Below, piece after piece: positions 34,049 to 36,320 of a DNA stretch of 36,320 nucleotides (position 1 is the stretch's first letter; the number at the start of each line of letters is the position of its first letter). The notes under the pieces were generated by a model. It made no database searches, had not been told where the DNA came from, and saw only the letters and a list, made by a program, of their open reading frames with translations. This DNA comes from Isohypsibius dastychi (lineage: Eukaryota > Tardigrada > Eutardigrada > Parachela > Isohypsibiidae): contig JAQIWT010000099.1 in assembly GCA_034696485.1 (NCBI GenBank), forward strand, positions 1 to 36,320. The letters are read 5' to 3'. The position numbers and the translations under genes are program-made.

Positions 34049-34373
34049 AGACAAACATATTATCAACTTTGATATTCGTGGAGAGAATCCGGACAGTTTC
34101 AGGGAAGCGGCAGTTTTCTGTAGTTTATCCTACTACTTCTTTCTTTCATTTTGTGAAGAAGGTCTGATGAATCTGTGATGCGCAAAATGACATGGTCCAG
34201 AATCGGACTTGAGTGGAGATGTATGATTACATTCAGATGTGTTTTCGTGCTTTTTTGTTGGTTCAGGTTGTCTGTTGCTGTCTAGTTGGTGACAAACATG
34301 GAAACTTGCAGCTTTGTATATTGTTTTCAGTCCAATTTTTTCAATTCTATAGAAGGAGCAGCTGTTTTGTTCG

Positions 34374-34379
34374 AATAAA
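34374..34379 (+). terminator. Polyadenylation signal AATAAA of MAP7-like R
   Basis: AATAAA lies about 325 bases after the TGA at 34046-34048, at the end of a stretch without further frames. It is the first canonical signal after the stop. Confidence 0.55.
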
Positions 34380-34734
34380 ACAGCAGTCAACAATGTGACT
34401 TCTTGAACTACCACCATTCATTTCGAAAGTACGGAAGCCAGAACTACCTGTTTACCAAGGGGAGTTTGAACTCGATACCTTGCGGAGTTTTGCAAGCTGA
34501 CTTGACCACTCAAAATCGTTTGATTCTCTGCTTATGCTTACCAATTCTGTTTGGTATTCATCGCGTCTTCTGTCAGCCATAGTCCATTAACAGGAACGAA
34601 ATCATGAACTTTGTTAAATAAAACCAAAAGTGAATTTCCAGTAGGTAGCCTTATATTCAGCGAAAGGTCACGAAAGGTCCCGTGGTTATTTTGATTAGTC
34701 AGTTTATTTCAACGAGTGAAAACCTATCCAGTCT
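34380..34734. other. Intergenic spacer
   Basis: Between the end of the MAP7-like transcript and the convergent propeller fragments nothing recognisable was found. Confidence 0.5.
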
Positions 34735-36320
34735 GATTCGTGTCCCCCCCCCCCCACTGAGTAAAAATAGACCATGCATAATCATAACCCCCGTAACCCA
34801 GCTACGATGACTACAAGATTGATATTGATATTGAGTGCTCGGGTCACTCCGTTTCCCAGCCATGACATAAAATGTGTGGTCTCGTACAGAAACATCTGCG
34901 CCAGCCACGCAGTCCGAGTCGGTGTCCTCCGAATGATTCACGGATATGTTCCATAAGCCGTTCTATCTTTATTTTGTTTAGCGGCTGTAAACCGATTCCG
35001 AAAAACGTGACGGCATTTTGGAGCAAGCCCAGCCGTTTGGAAAATCTTTGTCCTCTGTCCTTTGTGAACCTCACGACCAAAAACGATTTTTTTGAAAATG
35101 AGTACCTCTGCCCCAGATTAGACCTATTCAAAGACATTTACTTCCGAAAGGAGCAAAACCAACAAAGCTAACATTTCACGCCACTTTAAAGTGGCTTAAC
35201 CGTTCCCGAACTTGCGAAACATCAAAGCATTCGCCGATTTCGGTATGGACACCGTGTTTCATTCCAACTCATTCGATATTCGAACTGATTTCCCATCATC
35301 ATCCAAAAGACTCCGAACATTGTTATTAACGTCCAAACAGAAATAGAAAATACGGTTGCAATTACATTTGCGAAGAATCGATGGATGATATTGTAGATGG
35401 CCAAGAAAATCAAGATGCATCAGGCTTCGAACGGTCAAGTTGTAATCTTTGCGGCAGAAGATCGAACGAAGAAGCCAGCAACCGAATTGGCAAACATATA
35501 CTCTTGCTATTAAAGCTGTATGAGGTTTCATCGCCACGTGTCCACAAATCCGTAAGATGGTCATAAAGCCATTAACAGAGATTGGGTAGTCGACTTCCAA
35601 TGCCCATGCACACGATCTGGTTTTCCACGTTCATGACCTGCCAATTTGCACGAGGTGCGGGAGCTGGAAAAGCAATAATTTAGATCCAATTTGCTTCAAA
35701 TACACCTGAATTTTTCGCAAGTCTTCAAGCATGCTTTATCGAAGAGAGCAACTTGAGTGGCGCCGGAATCTTGATTAGCTTTTGGTATTGATTAATCACT
35801 TTTCCCGAGCAGACAGAATGATTTCGGATTGTGTAAGAAGTTATGAGTGCAGTAGTTTTCCAGAATCGCGGTTCGTTAAAAATGGAAACTGAGATGGCTT
35901 TGCAACCTGGGAGGGCCCGAAAATTGAGAAGAATTTGGTTTGTGGATTTCAACCCACAAAGCAAGCTATACTCCTGTTGAACCAATCGATGGATTCCATT
36001 TTGAAAGATGGATACAAGTACAATTAGATATGATCGGATTCAAATCTATCAACGTCGAGAGATTAACCTTACCACTTATGCGAATTTCCGAGGTAGCTGC
36101 ATTGCAAATCCAAAGCGTGGTATCGTGCAATCCTAAAAACAGAGGTCGACAGATCGATAATCGATGCGAGGTATTTTCTACCTGAGATGTACAGCAGTCC
36201 ATCAGGCCCAACACAGCAACTTTTCGGGCCGTACTTGAAGGGCGGTGTGACTCGTGAGGTAATAGACCAAGCCTCTGCCGGTGAGACATTGCTAGGGTCA
36301 AAGATGAAATGACTGTGCTT
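34735..36320 (-). pseudogene. Beta-propeller (kelch-like) gene fragments
   Basis: Minus-strand runs look like propeller blades: 36310-36184 (FIFDPSNVSPAEAWSIT, FKYGPKSCCVGPDGLLYIS) spliced in phase over 36183-36137 to GLHDTTLWICNAATSEIRIS; about 35975-35730 (NEPRFWKTTALITSYT); about 35665-35440 (NWQVMNVENQIVCMGIGSR, then WLYDHLTDLWTRGDE); about 35360-35200 (CLDVNNNVRSLLDDDGKSVR); and about 34920-34800 (VSVRDHTFYVMAGK). YVMAG and LYDHLTDLW recall kelch blade patterns. A TAA interrupts SRLPNLC-WLYD near 35590, and frames change between blocks, so it seems broken, or exon borders are misjudged. The 5' end lies beyond the window. Confidence 0.4.
34744..34755. repeat. C12 homopolymer
   Basis: Twelve consecutive C bases in a spacer that is otherwise not C-rich. 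It is liable to length errors in sequencing and to replication slippage. Confidence 0.9.

Overview
The window is animal genomic DNA of roughly 40% GC. Genes are split by many introns with GT-AG borders and pyrimidine-rich acceptors of the TTTTCAG / TTTTTAG type. Together with a receptor guanylate cyclase relic, this suggests an invertebrate, most likely an ecdysozoan such as a nematode. The species cannot be fixed from sequence alone. No rRNA, tRNA, CRISPR or prokaryotic features were seen.

Layout, left to right. 1-2320 (+): decayed receptor-type guanylate cyclase pseudogene (ectodomain end, kinase-homology domain, start of cyclase). 2840-6341 (-): inverted, partial and broken copy (L) of a MAP7/ensconsin-like gene, carrying a 155-bp palindromic TA-flanked MITE at 4980-5134. 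7002-10168 (-): AKAP1-like gene with KH and Tudor domains, carrying three frame disruptions. 10169-11174: presumed divergent promoter region. 11175-12943 (+): EMC10 (ER membrane protein complex subunit 10), complete from its lumenal domain to its membrane anchor but with one in-frame TGA. 12944-14738: mostly non-coding, with one possible membrane-protein exon. 14739-27540 (+): a 14-exon gene for a 532-residue coiled-coil protein of unknown function, open throughout. It contains a 3.6-kb direct duplication that doubles one coiled-coil exon and an internal, near-identical 65-codon alternative first exon. 28029-34048 (+): the second MAP7-like locus (R), whose middle exons are duplicated in tandem (R1, R2) and whose 3' exons are intact. 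34735-36320 (-): fragments of a beta-propeller (kelch-like) gene running off the right edge.

Three structural themes stand out. First, the MAP7-like gene is split between two inverted repeats about 22 kb apart: L alone has the 5' exons and R alone has the 3' exons, and one inversion between them would rebuild a full gene. Second, the octamer CCGGAAGT/ACTTCCGG (an ETS-type core) occurs 26 times between 3.7 and 33.1 kb, far above chance, in exons, introns and spacers. Third, the coiled-coil gene seems to have gained alternative internal promoters and first exons by tandem duplication.

Gene assignments rest on motifs read by eye. Exon borders were chosen by splice consensus and phase, and no database search was possible.
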